The notes under the pieces were generated by a model. That model saw only the letters and a list, made by a program, of their open reading frames with translations, searched no databases and was not told where the DNA came from. The position numbers and the translations under genes were made by a program. Positions 23,532 through 36,907 of a stretch of 64,000 nucleotides of DNA are shown here, in pieces (positions within the stretch are counted from its first letter, which is position 1; each line of letters opens with the position of its first letter). The stretch lies in assembly GCA_019671135.1 (NCBI GenBank), contig JAHRHY010000005.1, forward strand, positions 1,488,001 to 1,552,000, in the 5' to 3' direction. The stretch comes from Linnemannia hyalina (lineage: Eukaryota > Mortierellomycota > Mortierellomycetes > Mortierellales > Mortierellaceae).

Positions 23532-25731
23532 TTAACGACGCTTGACAACTTGAATCTAATGGCATTTAACGAATAAAAAGATCCAGAAGGAAATGATTAG
23601 TTCACACGACTTTGTTCTCTACTTCAGCGCCCCATGCCCTATCAACCCATAGGACTAGAAAACGATTGATAAGTATACGTACAACGTCATCGTTGTCCAC
23701 TAAGTGAGAGAGACCCACACGCTGAGGGTTGTGCTTTGCAGAACGACCCCAAACAAGCGCGTACTTGAATTCTGCAACCAACGATCTGTGAATAGCGTGA
23801 CACTAGATAAAGGAAATAAAAACGCGGCAAGTCAGCAGAGGCAAAAAATAAATAAATAAAACCATTGATACATTTAAAAAACCAAAGCAAAAAATTGCAA
23901 CTAAAGAACGGGCGAAGAGGACAATACGTACCACATGCTCGATGGTGGATCCGGCACGGATAATCAAGCCACCCTCGAAATCGGGGTACTCGCCTCTCTT
24001 TTTCGTATAAACGCGCAGCAGGTTCAAGTTCTTCCAGATCGTCTCCACCAGGAAATCCAAGTTCAGATCCATCTCACAACTCATCACAACAGTCCTGGGT
24101 GTACGGGCCAACTCGTCAATCTGCTCGATCGTAATCGAGTCAATCTTGTTGTAGCACTATGCATCATAAGTGGACGTGGAAACTGACGAGTTAAAATACG
24201 ATGCTCTTGAATATACATATGTATGTGGCAAGGTACAGTTCTGTGCGATGGGAAAGTTACTTACGTAGATGGCATCAATGTATTTGCGGTTGCCGAGGAC
24301 GACATCGATGAACTCGTCAACGGTGATATCCTCACGGATCAAGACCTCGGCATTGAAAATTTCTATTTCCAAGATGCATAAAGGGTGACCAGAGTCGATT
24401 AGCATTCCTTCCTAGTTACCAACCTGTTCATCGCCAAAAATTATGTTCGGTTTCTGCCAAAGAAGAACGTACTGTAGTCGTGAAGGATATGGTAGACCAT
24501 TTTTTCCGTCAAGGTGGTGAGCTTGCATGTGGCGTTGAAACTAATTCCGCCTCCAGTCTTGATCTATAGTTGACGTGCGATAGTAGAAAGAGAAAAAAAA
24601 ATTACATTAGATCAATAAATGTGTCAAGCAATTAGTGCTTCGTTGACGAGAACACCTCCCCATCCATCATGCTGCATGGTCCACTGCGCGTGTGATGTTC
24701 CTCTCGTACCTTGAAGTAGACGTTGGGCCGTTGCGTGTTCAGACGGATACCGACGGCTTCCAATTCAGCCTCCAGGAGTTCCTTCTGAGAAGCAGATTTG
24801 GTGGCATCCAACATGATCATGATCAAATCTGCCGTTCTGGCGACAGCGATAACCTATTTTCATCCGCAAGGACAAGTATCAGTAAACTGTATGTACAAGT
24901 CAAGAATTCCTTCCTCGTATCCAGTATCCAGTCCTCTGCCATAAGTTATCCTGCGCATTACCTGACGACCACGTCCTTTGCCCTGGGCGGCTCCTTCGAT
25001 AATACCGGGAAGATCCAGAAGCTGGATGTTGGCTCCGTTGTACTCAATCTTTCCGGGGATACAGGTCAACGTTGTGAACTCGTAGGCGCAGGCTTCCGAA
25101 TGGGTGTTGGTCAATTTGTTGAGGAGCGTAGACTTTCCGACCGAGGGGAATCCAATGAGCGCCACTCGAGCATCTCCCGATTTCATGACATCGAATCCCT
25201 CTCCCTATTCCAGTTGAACGTAAGAGGATAACAAGCAGTGAGTTATGGTGTCAATTGATATCGCCATTGGGTATCTCTTTGTGGAATTGAATGTACTCAA
25301 TGCCTACCTTGACGGCAGCCTTGCCGGGATCCAAGAGCTGGACACGGTATTTGGCCAACTTGGCCTTCAACAGACCCAAGTGATACTCCGTAGCTATGTG
25401 TGCGAAAATTGTTGTGGCGTATCCTGTCAGCTTGCTTGTCGCAACAAAGGGTTACATCCTGTTTCCATGCGGCTTGTTAAGAAAGACTAACGTGTGTGTC
25501 ATTTCCTTCCTTGACCCCTCGCTTACCCTTGTTCTTTTGAGTCTTCGAGATCTCCTTCTCAATATCGGCGATCTTTTCCAGAATACCCTAAAAAATGATC
25601 AATGAATCCAACAACGAGGGCAAAGACAAAGGTGTTCAGTCATGCTTGTTCCTCTGCAGTCGTAGTATTTTTCCTCCTCATCGTAGTCTCTTTTTGTCGT
25701 GCTGCATTGCTGTTTCCTGGCTTCTCACCAT
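23532..25731 (-). CDS. RBG2: Developmentally regulated GTP-binding protein 2 (DRG2/Rbg2)
   Basis: Ten coding exons (25731-25729, 25587-25527, 25393-25308, 25204-24962, 24853-24710, 24563-24473, 24362-24265, 24156-23932, 23802-23683, 23555-23532) encode exactly 364 residues, the length of animal DRG2. Obg-type translation-associated GTPase. Visible elements: N-terminal [20 protein letters not shown] helix, G1 GFPSVGKST, switch/G2 [12 protein letters not shown]3 [20 protein letters not shown]4 CYNKID (NKID), and a C-terminal TGS domain from [14 protein letters not shown] to VIQVVKRR. DRG2 rather than DRG1 is indicated by ISFNAT, IFNAEVL and RVGLSH. The first coding exon is only the ATG, abutting the donor GTGAGA, and the last is eight codons including the stop. 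It has the highest intron density in the window. Confidence 0.95.
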
Positions 25732-26319
25732 GATGACAGTGAACTTGTGCTGGTGTAAGAAAGTGAATGAACCCATTGGAGCTGCAACCTGCCAGCTTAT
25801 TTTGCGGCAGGGCCTTAAGGGCTTCAGGATCATCCACCTGAACTAGATGATTATTCTGCCTATCTACATGGAGAGGTAGAGCACTGCGTAACTCGCTCCT
25901 CAACCATACGACGAAGATGCCGCCAGGTCCGGTGATTCTTCTATTATCGGTGTCGAGTTCCTGGGGATGCATGTGTACAAGAACCTTTGTCCTAAATGAT
26001 AACAAGACGCCAAACCAGACCAGGCAAACCTTCGTTCGTATCCATGTATCCTTGAGTAGTCCTATCATTCCGTAGTCCGGTTCATGCTCCTGTTCACCAC
26101 TGGGTCATCATAATAGTCAACGTGCTCCACTACGTGCTCTGGAATGGCGTGTACCTTTGCGTTTGTGATAATAAAGGCATGGCATGAGGAGTCAAAGAGA
26201 AGGGTGAACTAAGAGCAAGACAGCCATCGGGACTATGGAAAGCAAAAACTATTACTTTTATGTAAAATGGACCTTGCAAAAATTTAAATGTGTATTCTCT
26301 TTCATTCTTCCTCCTTCCT
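25732..26319. other. Intergenic region upstream of DRG2 and downstream of EB1
   Basis: 588 bp without a supportable gene. It should hold the DRG2 promoter and 5' leader and the EB1 3' flank. No TATA box or repeat stands out. Confidence 0.45.
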
Positions 26320-27962
26320 TTAGAAGGTCTCGTCAGGGTATTCTTCGGCTTCCGCAGCATGCTCCTCGAGTGGAATCTCGAAACCCTCCTACAAAGACAA
26401 ATATAGTGATATGTGATTAATGTAGATCCGTATGTGAAGATGAACTTTTGCGCAAAGCGAAAAGAAAGAAAAGGTAAACAAAGTAAAAAAAAATCGAGAT
26501 TGAGAGCACATTCCATCTAATTTACCTCTGTGCTGTAAAGGACGGCCTGAATCTCCTTCAACAAGGGGATCTCGGCGGTGTCAGGGTTTCTCTCGGACTC
26601 CTGCTGGATCAAGACCTCGATATCTCTGAGCTTGCCAAAGTAAAAGTCGCGTTCCTTCTCAAGAGCAGCAACAGTGGTGCGCTCCTCCTGAAGCTCCGTC
26701 TGCAACGCCAAAATAACAGAGTGGTCGGGGCTTGGTCCACGGAGCGATCTGTTGGGAGCAGAAAGATGGTCGCCCGAGCCACGTCCAGACATTGAGCGGT
26801 TGGCTATTACCACGGTAATAAAGGACGGCCAGGGTTAATGAACTCTGTAGGCTTCGCCATCGCCATCGTTGTGATAAATTAAATGCGCGAGACTGATGAT
26901 ACTAGACGTAAATACTGACCTCCGTTGTTGTTCATGACTCTCCTGGCGGGTGAGCTAGTGGATCTGTTGGCAGCAGCCAAGGGCTCGTTGGCGGCGCCAC
27001 GGCGAGCAGCGGCATCGTAGTGGTCGCCGGGGAAGTTGCGCTCCCAGAACTTCTTGAGCCACTGCAAGAACTCGAGGTTGTCCTGCATCTTGCACTTCAT
27101 GAGGCGCTCAGTAGGGATAGCCTGTCATAAAGAAAGAACATCCATTGTCAGAGATTCAGAAAAAAAAAAGCCGAGTGGAGTGTCCAGCGACCTCTGAAAA
27201 AGATCACTTCTACTGTTGGTCATCCTGTCCATGCTTCCTTGATTCCTGTTACGCGGACTCTACCTTGTCGATCTTGCGGTTGGTGAAGCAGGTCTGGAGG
27301 ACCTTGTAGTTGCCGAGATATTCATACTCGTGCTTGGTTGCAAACTTGACACGCTGCATGGGAAGGTTACCTACACGTGAAAAACAATGATGACACCAAA
27401 TATATGGCGAGGTCAGATAACAAGGCACAGTTTGAGTGATGCAACATCTCGATATCCCTGCCCATTCTATCTTAAATCATGTACCATAGATGGAGTCCAT
27501 AATCTGGGCATAAGCGGCACCTATCGTCAATGAACACCAAAATAAAAAGAGCGTTAGCAAACAAAGGCATGCGAGTTTGTCGACTCCTTTTAGGAGCGCT
27601 CCCTTACTCTCCTGAAAACGAGACACAGCGAGGGAATGCAGTTTCCCATGAGCGGTGCTGTGTTGAGAGAGCTGTACTTCTAGGCGTTTCCATCTACGTT
27701 CTCGTCGTTTGTTGATGACACGGGGGTCGGCCGCTCGTGATCCGCAAGCCAGTGTGTTCCACGTTCTCTTTAGTGTACAAAAGAAGGAAGCCGGTGGAGT
27801 TTCCCGTGAAGTGCAGTAAAGATGTTGAGAATGAGTGTGGCTGAGAGGAAAAAGAAGGTGAAGAAGAAGAAGGGTACCTGTTCCCAGCTGCTCGACCTTG
27901 GTGTAGTTGAGCTGGAGCAGCTCGTTGACCCAGGCGATAAGTTCTCCTCTGCTCTCAGACAT
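26320..27962 (-). CDS. BIM1: EB1-family microtubule plus-end tracking protein (Bim1/Mal3)
   Basis: Six exons (27962-27878, 27520-27485, 27370-27264, 27121-26920, 26803-26526, 26388-26320) encode 258 residues. EB1 proteins track growing microtubule ends and recruit partners. The N-terminal calponin-homology domain (about 1-125) shows RGELIAWVNELLQLNYTKVEQ, AYAQIMDSIYG, KVLQTCFTNRKIDK and NLEFLQWLKKFWERNFPG. A Ser/Arg/Asn-rich linker (130-185) follows, then the EBH coiled coil from ALQTELQEERTTVAALEKERDFYFGKLRDIE (cited in parts; FYFGKLRDIE is the signature) to about 240. The acidic tail ends in DETF instead of the animal EEY, but keeps a terminal aromatic. Intron 4 uses a GTCAGT donor. Confidence 0.94.
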
Positions 27963-28585
27963 GATGATGTTGGCGGTTGGTTGATGGTGGGGGTTGGTGA
28001 TGAAAAGAAACACCTTCTGCCCCTGGTGACCGACTTTTGTGCCTTTTTCTGTCCTCCCGACCAACGATGACACGTCCCCTTAATCGATTAAGCAGAAAGA
28101 GAAGGAGAAAAAAAGAGAAAAAAAAACATAATCTGTCGTCGCACAGCTCGCTCACCGAAGGGGAGCATCCAAGACTAACGAAGAGCACGAGCTCATCTTG
28201 CTTCCATAGGTTTGAGTAATGATTTTTATTCGCGATGAATATTACAGAGGTAGTTTACAAAAAGCAATTGAGAAAAGAAGACGCCATGGGGATGAACATG
28301 GAGGTAACAACGGAAACAGAGAAAAAGAACAAAAACGAGATATTAAGCTTCCAAATAGGCAACAAATCCTAGGCGACCAAACTTCAAGTGGAGATGGAAA
28401 GGGCAGAAGGTGAGAACGCAAAGAATAAAGAAAGGAGAGAAAAAAATGTTGTCGAAAATATGGTGCACCGGGAAGGAGTCATCAAGGTCCGCTATGAGTT
28501 CCGATCCTGTCGGGTTTTTCACTCAAATCCTGCAATGCTCTTCCCACCACGACAACGGAGGAGACCATGACCGTCATTCGCTGAC
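27963..28585. other. Intergenic region between EB1 and histone H1
   Basis: 623 bp; promoter of EB1 and 3' flank of the H1 gene, both on the minus strand. No gene is seen; the region is A-rich on the plus strand. Confidence 0.45.
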
Positions 28586-29996
28586 TTAGGCCTTGGGGGC
28601 AGGGGCGGCCTTCTTGGGGGCCTTGGCCTTCTTCTCCTTGGAGGCAGCAGCCTTCTTCTCCTTGGGCTTCTTGGCCTCGGCCTTCTTAACGGCCTTCTTG
28701 ACAGCGGTGGCCTTCTTGGGGGCAGCCTTCTATAAAGTTGATAAGAAAATGTCGAATCGATGTGAATAACCTGATTGTGTACGTCGATAAAAAAAAAAAG
28801 TGGGCACACCATTGATGATAGAAAGTCGAATGATTCGACGATTGCATCCTGCATCAAATTCACTTTCGATAGTGCGCCAACATATCGAAATGCACCATCA
28901 GTCGACAATGCTTACCTTAGTGGCGTCCTTCTTGGCGACATCCTTCTTGGCAGCGGGCTTCTTGGGGGCAGCCTTCTTGGCAACGGGCTTCTTGGCCTTC
29001 TTCTCCTTGGTCTCCTTCTTCTCCTTGACGACCTTCTTCTTGGGCTCCTTCTTGGCGAGCTTGACGGGGCCAGATTGACCCTTGGGCTGGGTGAAGTCAC
29101 CGGCCTCGACACCGCGCTTGACGGCAGCGTTGAAGTGCTGATCCGAGTTTTCGCCAACCTTGTAGTTGCCGAGAATGTACTTCTTCAAGGCCTGGCGGGA
29201 GGAGCCGTTGCGCTCCTTGAGGTGGACGAGGGCGGCAATGATCATCTCCTAAAGACACACAGAAACCGCCAGAGGGTGAGACAGGGAAGCGTGATTGTTA
29301 GCATGGTTGTCATGTATCAGAGAAGTAGAAGGAGATGGGTAATAGCAGGCGAGTCCGAGTTCCGAACACTCTGTTTTTCTCATGGCATGATTCCATGCTC
29401 AAAAAAAATATCGAACCCAAGTCAGATTTTTTTTTGTTAACCACCATATGGTGACGGAGTCCAGAGAGAAAGAGAGAGGGGGAAATAATAAAAACGTCTT
29501 TCATCCGAATGCGAGTGCCGGTAAGGCGATATCGACAACGATAACACTTTTGTAAACAGCTCCTGGCGCCTGTGGATGCCATCCTTCTCTCGAGTCAATA
29601 AGAGGCCGACTGTGGTATGTCTTTTCGTCAACTTTGGCTATACTGCTGTTTTTGCCTCCTTGGTCCTGAGCCAACTTTTTTTTTATCCCAAAAAAAAAAT
29701 GTGGGCATGACCCTCCCGCTTTTTTTGGTGCGTATCAAAAGGACAAAAAAAAGAGGGGCAACCTCAGGGCGATGATGGTGTTGAGAAGCGTCGGATGAGG
29801 ACGAGTCGAACTAGGTCGAGCCAAGGGTGGTTCGGTATGGTACCTTGTAGGTAGGGTGCTCGGAGTCCTTCTTGGCGCCAGGAGCGGCCTTGGCCTTCTT
29901 GACGGGAGCGGCTTTGACGGGGGCAGCGACGACGGGGGTGGCGGCAGCGTGGGCAGCGGCGTCAGCGTCGGCCTTCTTGGTGCGAGCGGTGGTCAT
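28586..29996 (-). CDS. Linker histone H1
   Basis: Three exons (29996-29844, 29248-28916, 28729-28586) encode 209 residues. The H15 winged-helix domain begins at [21 protein letters not shown] (cited in parts) and includes [14 protein letters not shown] and the [19 protein letters not shown] wing. It is flanked by an Ala-rich N terminus and a long Lys/Ala/Pro tail ([21 protein letters not shown]) that neutralizes linker DNA. Intron 1 (595 bp) splits the domain right after HPTYK. The tail's repetitive codons explain the open frames on the opposite strand, which are artefacts. Confidence 0.95.
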
Positions 29997-30916
29997 TTCT
30001 GTAGTTGTAGGATGGGTGGGTAGGTGAGTGGGAGCGAGTGTGTGTGTGTTGAGAAAAAAAGTGATGAGAAAAAAAAGAAGAGAGAAAAATGAAAACAGCG
30101 ATGGGAGTGGTCCTTTAGAGCGAAAAAATGAAAAAAAGGGAGCGCGCGCTCCTGGGCGAACCAAACTTTTTTTTTTTCCCCAAAAATCAAAAAAAAGACA
30201 TTTGCCTTTCACTCGATTTTTTTTATTTTTTTTGACGCGAGGGGGGTTCGCGCACCTACGATCGCAAATGCTGCATTGCTCGTAGGAACGCCAGTCACTT
30301 TGGTACACTAATCTCGCTTCTTAGTGCTCAGCTTCCATCCTCACACACATACATCTCCCCAAACACGATATACTGTCGTCAAGTAAGAGAATAAAGAGTC
30401 TTTCTGTACAGTCCAAATGGCCCAATGGTGCAAGCCTGCTCCTCACCAGGGCCGCAACCTGCCTGGAACGAGACCTGGTCAATCGACACCAACGTGCAAA
30501 AATTGAGTACCAGCGTCGAGTCTCTTGAGAGTGACTCGCCACGGTGGAGGCCTGCCAACATGACGACTGGCCTCACTCTGGGAGGTGGGAGGTGGGAGAG
30601 GGGACGAACGAGGGCTTTCAAGTCGGCGGTCTTCCTTTGTTATTTGTTTTTCTGCTCTCTCTTCTTCTTTTTCTTCCCTTTTTCACTTTCTCTCCTCCAT
30701 CCTCTTCCTCCATCCAGATCAACAGGACTCCCATTCAGGACAAAGGACAAAGACAGGAGACACCACACCCCTTCCAATTGCATTCTTGCATTCCACTACT
30801 TTCCCTTCCCTTCGATCCCAACCAACTCTGTTTGCTGAACACCCACTGCGAACCTTCGATCGCCAATCAGACCGTACCCTTTTCATCTCAACCAGGCAGA
30901 CTCACAAAACAGCTCC
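29997..30916. promoter_or_regulatory. Divergent promoter region, histone H1 / ITC1
   Basis: 920 bp between head-to-head starts. The H1-proximal part (30000-30240) has alternating A-runs, G/T and poly-T tracts. The ITC1-proximal part (30640-30720) is C/T-rich. Open frames over 30425-30972 are out of frame with the ITC1 start and lack motifs, so no separate gene is called. Confidence 0.5.
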
Positions 30917-33900
30917 ATGCCGCTTTTGAAACGAAAGGCGATCAAGCCAGTGCCGACTCCCAATGTCAATGACTTTGAGGAAAACACTCCAGTGTACATG
31001 ATGCGGTTCACCAACGAGATCTTTACAACCTACGAGTAAGTGATCATGCCCTCACCTTCGACCATCAGTCTGCAAGACATGTGCCACTCAACTCTTCTAG
31101 CACCTCGCAGCGCTTACTAGTTTTGCTGAAACTTGGTTCACCTTGGCCATAAACCGCTGCGAGGACACCAGCAAAGTGCAATGCATCATATCCTTGACCT
31201 TTCCGATCTAACGGCTATCTGATGTATCTGCCATGCACACTGTGTTCTCTTTTTTGCCCACTTGATTAGGGACTACATCAATCGATACTTCTTCTACAAA
31301 CAAAAGAACTGGCAGTGCGAGACAACAGGAAAGTCAGGATTGACCTTCGAAGAGGCACTCGAGTCTGAGCACAAGGAAAAGTCTATGGTCGCCAACAACT
31401 TTCCTGCCCAGCTTCGAAAGCCATTGCTGGAGTTTGTTCAATTCCGTACGTCTCTTTGACATTAACGTGTTGTTGTATCGGATCGCGTACTTGACTATAA
31501 TGGCAAGGGTTAAACGACGTGTACTATTCACTAACGGATACACTCACTGTGTGTGTTCAACTTTATAGAAACTGCCAGGATCGATGCAGTCGTAGATGAC
31601 GCTTTTGCAAAGTTCAAGAACGTGTACTTTTTGAACGAACTTGTCACTGTGACTTGGGATGGAACAAGGTAGCGTCTGAGGGACCTCCGGACATGGGCTT
31701 GTGTTAGTAGTCGATAAGGAAACGTGGCATTGGAATCTTTCACTGACATTGTGTCATTTGACATGCATTCGCCTGAATAGTTACAGCGCTGTGATCCGGA
31801 AGGTTTTGCCAGAGGACGAGTGGACGACTGTTAAGAATGGCGCTTCCGAACCTGAAGAACTAGGACAGTACCTCGTCAGAGTTGTGGACAAGCGCGGTCG
31901 AGGCATCGAGGATATGGAACGCGTTGTTGATTGCTCCCTGCTGAGGTATGTGGCATTGGAGTACACTTGGATCAGGACAGTAGTAGCTTTTAGGGTATCG
32001 ACCCACTGGCACTGACATTTATGCTTGAATCTCTACCTTCATGATTTCATCATAGTCGCGAGCGTCTTGCATTCAACAAGAACATCATCCGCAAGTACGT
32101 CCGAGAGTGTTCGGCAAAGGAGAACTATATCGGAGCACCCTGGATGGTTAAGGTACGACATTGTTTCCTATTAATGTGGGGTCCAATGTGAGCTATGTTG
32201 CAAACTAGATATTGGAAAAGTTCTAACGCAAACCTGTTGATACTATCCTTATAGACATCGTTGGCCAAAAAGTACGGAATCGAAACGAAACTTCCAGCAG
32301 ACCTTCAGGCGGCAAGAGAGTCAGCATTCGCGAAGCTGAAGAAGCGAAAGGTACTTGGCGCGCGATGCGGACGAATTTATGCCAAGCGCAAGGAGAGCAA
32401 CGCTTCTAGACACTAACACTATTTGTGAATACGGTCAAAACGCTTGTGTCATCACTAGGGAGGTGTCGATCCAGCACCAGCACTTGCAGCCGCTAAGAAG
32501 GCCAAAAAGGAGGCGGCAGAGAGACCCACCAAAGAAGTTCTTGCCGAGGTATCATTGCCTGTGGAAGTGAAACCAGTGATCAAGTACCCGATCGAGGACC
32601 TGGAATTGGACGCTGGAAGCATTAAGCAGGACGAGGATAGACTTTTGGCGCGCCCATTACCAGTCAAGGATCGCTCCGTGCCTCAAGATTCCTTTGAGGC
32701 CCTCGTCATGTCTTGGCAGTTTATGAACTCGTTCAGGTACGAAGGTAGACATGAAGCCTTTTCTCGCACAAAAAGTGAATGTAAGAGCTTTACTGACATC
32801 ATTTCCTGGTTCTTCATCTCACCTCCAGTACTCCATTGAAGCTCTCGCCTTTTGGGATGAATGATTTTGAAGACTCTTTGGCTCACACAGATATTGAGCA
32901 TCCTAGTGTCATGGTTGCTGAGTATCACTCTACGCTCATGAACGCCATTATTCAGGATCGACTCAAAGGAATCGCTAGGCCCATTTTGGCTGTTCCTGGA
33001 AGTGCTGTCCCCAGCCCTTCGCATCCACGCGAAGAACGAGAGCACAGCGTGATGACGGATGACGACGACAGTATCGCTGACGATGGTGACTTGTCTGTGG
33101 GAGGCCATGATGAGTATCTTCAGCGTCGCAAGCTTGCTCATAGACCCATCAACGAGCGGGTTGTCATCGTTGGCCAGGGCTGGGATGAGAAGGTGGTTCC
33201 CGCGTCTAGACAAGGCTGGGAGGCTGTCCTTGTTGGGCTTATCAACGAGGTATGTTCATAGCCTCCATGCATTATGACGCGCCGCATTCAGACAGCGGAG
33301 CGTGTTTTACTTACATGCGTTTTTTTTTTTTTTAATATTAGCTGGGCTCTTTTGAGGCGATCCCTAATGTCGACAGAATTTTGAACCACCTGGTCCCCAA
33401 CGGAACAACCTTGAAGGAAGACGTCGAGCAATTGTACCCATCATTGCCTTATGAAGATAAAGTCAGCATCTTGGTGTTCTTGGTCGAGACCGCTGCAGGC
33501 ACCAGTGCCGTCAGGTACATTGGAAACCAATACTTACGCCATTTTTGAATCATTGTTCAGTGATCAGAGAGCGTTTTTAAAGGCATGGGCTAATATTTCC
33601 AATGTCACTTTGCTTTTCATAGACACTACATGGAAGAGTGCCGCCAAAACCTCAAAGAACTTCGATTGCAAAAGTTTGATATCAACAAGGACAGAAGGCA
33701 ACTGTAAGTCAAATCGGAGCAAAGGTAAAGATGAGGGTGTGCAGAATGACTTATAGTTACTAACCGTTACTGTGATTCGTATTTGATAGGCAATCGGAGT
33801 GGGCCGAGTTTGAGCGCATGGAGGCAATCGATAACAAGAATGCAGTTTTAGAGAAGGCGGCAGAGGAGCAACGTAGCGCTGCATCGACACCCGAGCCATC

Positions 33901-35018
33901 ACAAGATGATGACAGCGACAGCCAGTATGAGTTACTTCCTAAGTCATGAAATTTGCACATTGTCACTTCATTTACAGCGCTATCATCCTGACACTTCATT
34001 CATCCTTAATCTTCATAGTGCGACGAACGGGGACCTTTCACGAACAGAATCCCGGCAGGAAAAGCTGAAGCGCCAGCAGATGGAACGTGAACAGCAGGAG
34101 AACCGACGCAACCAAGACCTTCTCCGTCAACGCGTTTTGATGAAGGCCAAGTCTGCAGAGCAAAAGTTGCGTTATGATGCCCGCAAGAAGCTTACAGATA
34201 GAGAGGCTGCTCTGAACCGGAAAGATGAGCAGATCGATCGGGATTCGCGCCGGTACGGGATTGCACGGGTCCGGCCATTGGGCAAGGATCGGTTCTATAA
34301 CCGGTACTGGTACTTTGACGGGATCACGATGGATCATGGCACGGATCGACTCTATGTCCAGTCGCCGTCGTTTTTGGATCTGGAGGTGATGCGGACGAGT
34401 GGCGACAAGAACAAGATTTTGGAGCGACAGAAGGTAGAAGACCCCGTTGGCGGATTAGACGAGCTGATGCGGTTGCACGACCAGGAGATTGCGAATGGTC
34501 TTGTGTTAGAAAAGGCTGCGAGAGAGAGGAAGTTGATGCAGGAGAAGGAGCGTGCTCTTGACACGGATGACGAAGATGATAAGGATCCTAAGGTCCGCGG
34601 TGGTGTTACCAATGGTCACAGCCCCCACGAAGATCAGGTCGACGAGTCTTTGCTTGTCCAGCACATCCCAACTCACTGGTCTTTCTATGATGAGCCCGAA
34701 CAGGTATGTCTTTCTGTTACAGTTTGATCTCGTGTGTCATCCTAGTAACTATGGCTCGATTGTTGACGTGTTCTTGATTATAATGCTTTATCATAGATCG
34801 ATAACTTGCTGAGATGGCTTAATAGCAAGGGTATCCGTGAGAGGGCGCTGCAGACGGCGATCAACAACAACTACGACTTGATTGTTGGAGGCATGCAACG
34901 TCGGCATCACGATCTGGTCAGTCTTCTTCAGAAGGAGCAGAACCGTCGCAGTACGCGTACCAAGACTGTCATGGCATCTGAAGGCTACCTCGGCTACCTC
35001 AACCGCTTTAACAAGTGA
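30917..35018 (+). CDS. ITC1: ISWI-complex accessory subunit (Itc1/ACF1-type, WAC-DDT-WHIM)
   Basis: Thirteen exons (30917-31035, 31270-31445, 31569-31668, 31781-31945, 32056-32152, 32255-32350, 32459-32736, 32829-33249, 33342-33514, 33623-33703, 33790-33924, 34019-34703, 34797-35018) encode about 915 residues. Itc1 is the large partner of Isw2 in a nucleosome-spacing remodeler. The start MPLLKRK is the conserved N terminus. The WAC domain follows at about 20-125 (YFFYKQKNWQCETTGKSGLT). A DDT domain lies at about 325-385 (FEALVMSWQFMNSF), WHIM1 at about 485-545, and a long basic coiled coil (RQEKLKRQQMEREQQENRRN) precedes WHIM2/WSD (VRPLGKDRFYNRYWYFDG). No PHD finger or bromodomain is present, as in yeast Itc1 and unlike animal ACF1/WSTF. 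All junctions keep frame. Confidence 0.92.
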
Positions 35019-35241
35019 AGCGATATGTCCTACTCTTTTTTTTTCTCACAACAAACATCCCTTCCCCACTTTGCAAATGTTTTTTCTTTATCTTAATAGT
35101 ATTTTGTTGTTTCTTCTCGGTTTTTATTCCATGCTATGTCGTATGTACAATGCTTGAGAAGTGATGCTGTTGGCTGTGGGTTGCACAGCCGATGTTTTAG
35201 GGGGTGTGTGGATATAGGGGGAGGGGGGTGCGTCTGGTTCT

Positions 35242-36864
35242 TTACTTGACCTCGAGGATGGTCTATTTGAAAAGAGATGTACCGGTGCATACAAAGCAAG
35301 GAGGAACCATGGTAAATCTTTTGCGCCCTCGTTTTCGATTATGTTTCAGAGTCTGACTGCATACAGGTACCCACAATCAAATCAATCACAAATTATTAAT
35401 AATGAGTCGGAAATTACCTCTTTCATGGTTTTCAACACGCGCTTGTTGACATGAGAGACCAACTTGTACACACCGCCAAACACAAGAAAGAGTCTAATTT
35501 TTTTTTTTTGGGGGGGGGGTTATGCATCCATCAAGATCAAAAGAAAAGAAAGAAGGAAGAGAAGGGAAGGAAGGAAGGGAAGGAAAACGTTAATGATTTG
35601 TTTGTGTAATCAAGGAAAAATCGACAATTGTTTCAAGAAAACAGGGCGAAAGACGGCGTAGAAGAAGCAAAAGAAGAACAAGGAAAGAAGGACGTACCCG
35701 ACCAAGACGATGCCAACAAGGACCATTACAATCATAAACTCGCCTCCACCTCCACCTCCACAATCACCACAATAACAACCACAGTACCCCCAACCACACG
35801 ACTGATCAAAGCATCCACCCGTATTCTCTTCGCCGTCCTCGTTCTCATTATCACTGCAGCAGCACGACAACGACATGACCATCCCAACCAGCAACCCGAT
35901 AATCACAATCACGAACCCGGCCCCCGTCGTGAACAGCACACCCCAAATGACGTCCATCCAATCCAATCCCAACACTGTGTTCAGCGGAAAGTCGCCGTCA
36001 GGCATGAACTGCCTTTTCCAGTGCCAGGCGCCCTTCGAGTCAATCGCACGACCGATCCAGGCAAAGGCGTAAGCGAGCAAGATGACAATCAGGACGGTGG
36101 TGACACGGAGGAACCACTTGCTGCCGAGGATGGAAGCAGCCCAAGGACGACGGAAGGAGTACTTGTAATGACAAATCTCGCAGCGATAAAAGTTCTCGCG
36201 ATGGGAGGAAGTGGTCCGCCATTGTTCGAGGCAACCCAGGTGGATGTATCGGGTCGACCCTTTGCAGAGGCAGGGGGAGATCAAACGATTCTTCGCGGAC
36301 TCTTCATCCTCTTCATCGCTGTGGTTGTGGCGGTGATGACGGTGGCTGCGGTCCTGGTTGGTACTCTTAATAGAATCGTCATCCTCGCCTTCAAGACAGA
36401 TCCTACAACGGCGCTCATCTATATCATAGTTATGGGTATTGTTGAGAATACTGCTGCTAGTGTTGATGTTGTTGTTGTTGGGGTCGATGATTATGGGTCC
36501 TGTAGAAAGCATGCTTGCACGGTAACCAGGCGGGGGCTGCGACATCGTGCTCATGTTCAGAACAACTTGTCCATCACCTCCCTTCCTATCACCTCCTGTC
36601 GCCCCTGGGCCTGTAGACTGGAAGGGGTCGACATCGTGATCATAGTCTGAGCGTGGAGAAGAGTCGGTTGAGCTAAGGAGTCTGCGGGTCGAGGACGAGA
36701 GTGACCCCGAGTCGTTTTGGTACTGGTCCTGCGCTCCTCCATCTCCAACATAAGAGGTCACACGCTGGCCTGGTGGTGGCGGTGGGATGTACCCCGAGTT
36801 TCTGTTGGCGGTGACTGTGGGAGCAGTTGTGCTGATAATTGATCCGCGCTGCTGTTGCTGTTGC

Positions 36865-36907
<43 letters not shown>

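Noticed and set aside
28575..29440. Long plus-strand open frame over the histone H1 gene
   Set aside because: A Leu/Gly-rich translation of the complement of Lys/Ala codons; the minus-strand H1 fold explains the sequence.
30425..30972. Separate plus-strand gene upstream of ITC1
   Set aside because: The frames have no motif, overlap the ITC1 start in other frames, and are C/T-rich leader sequence.
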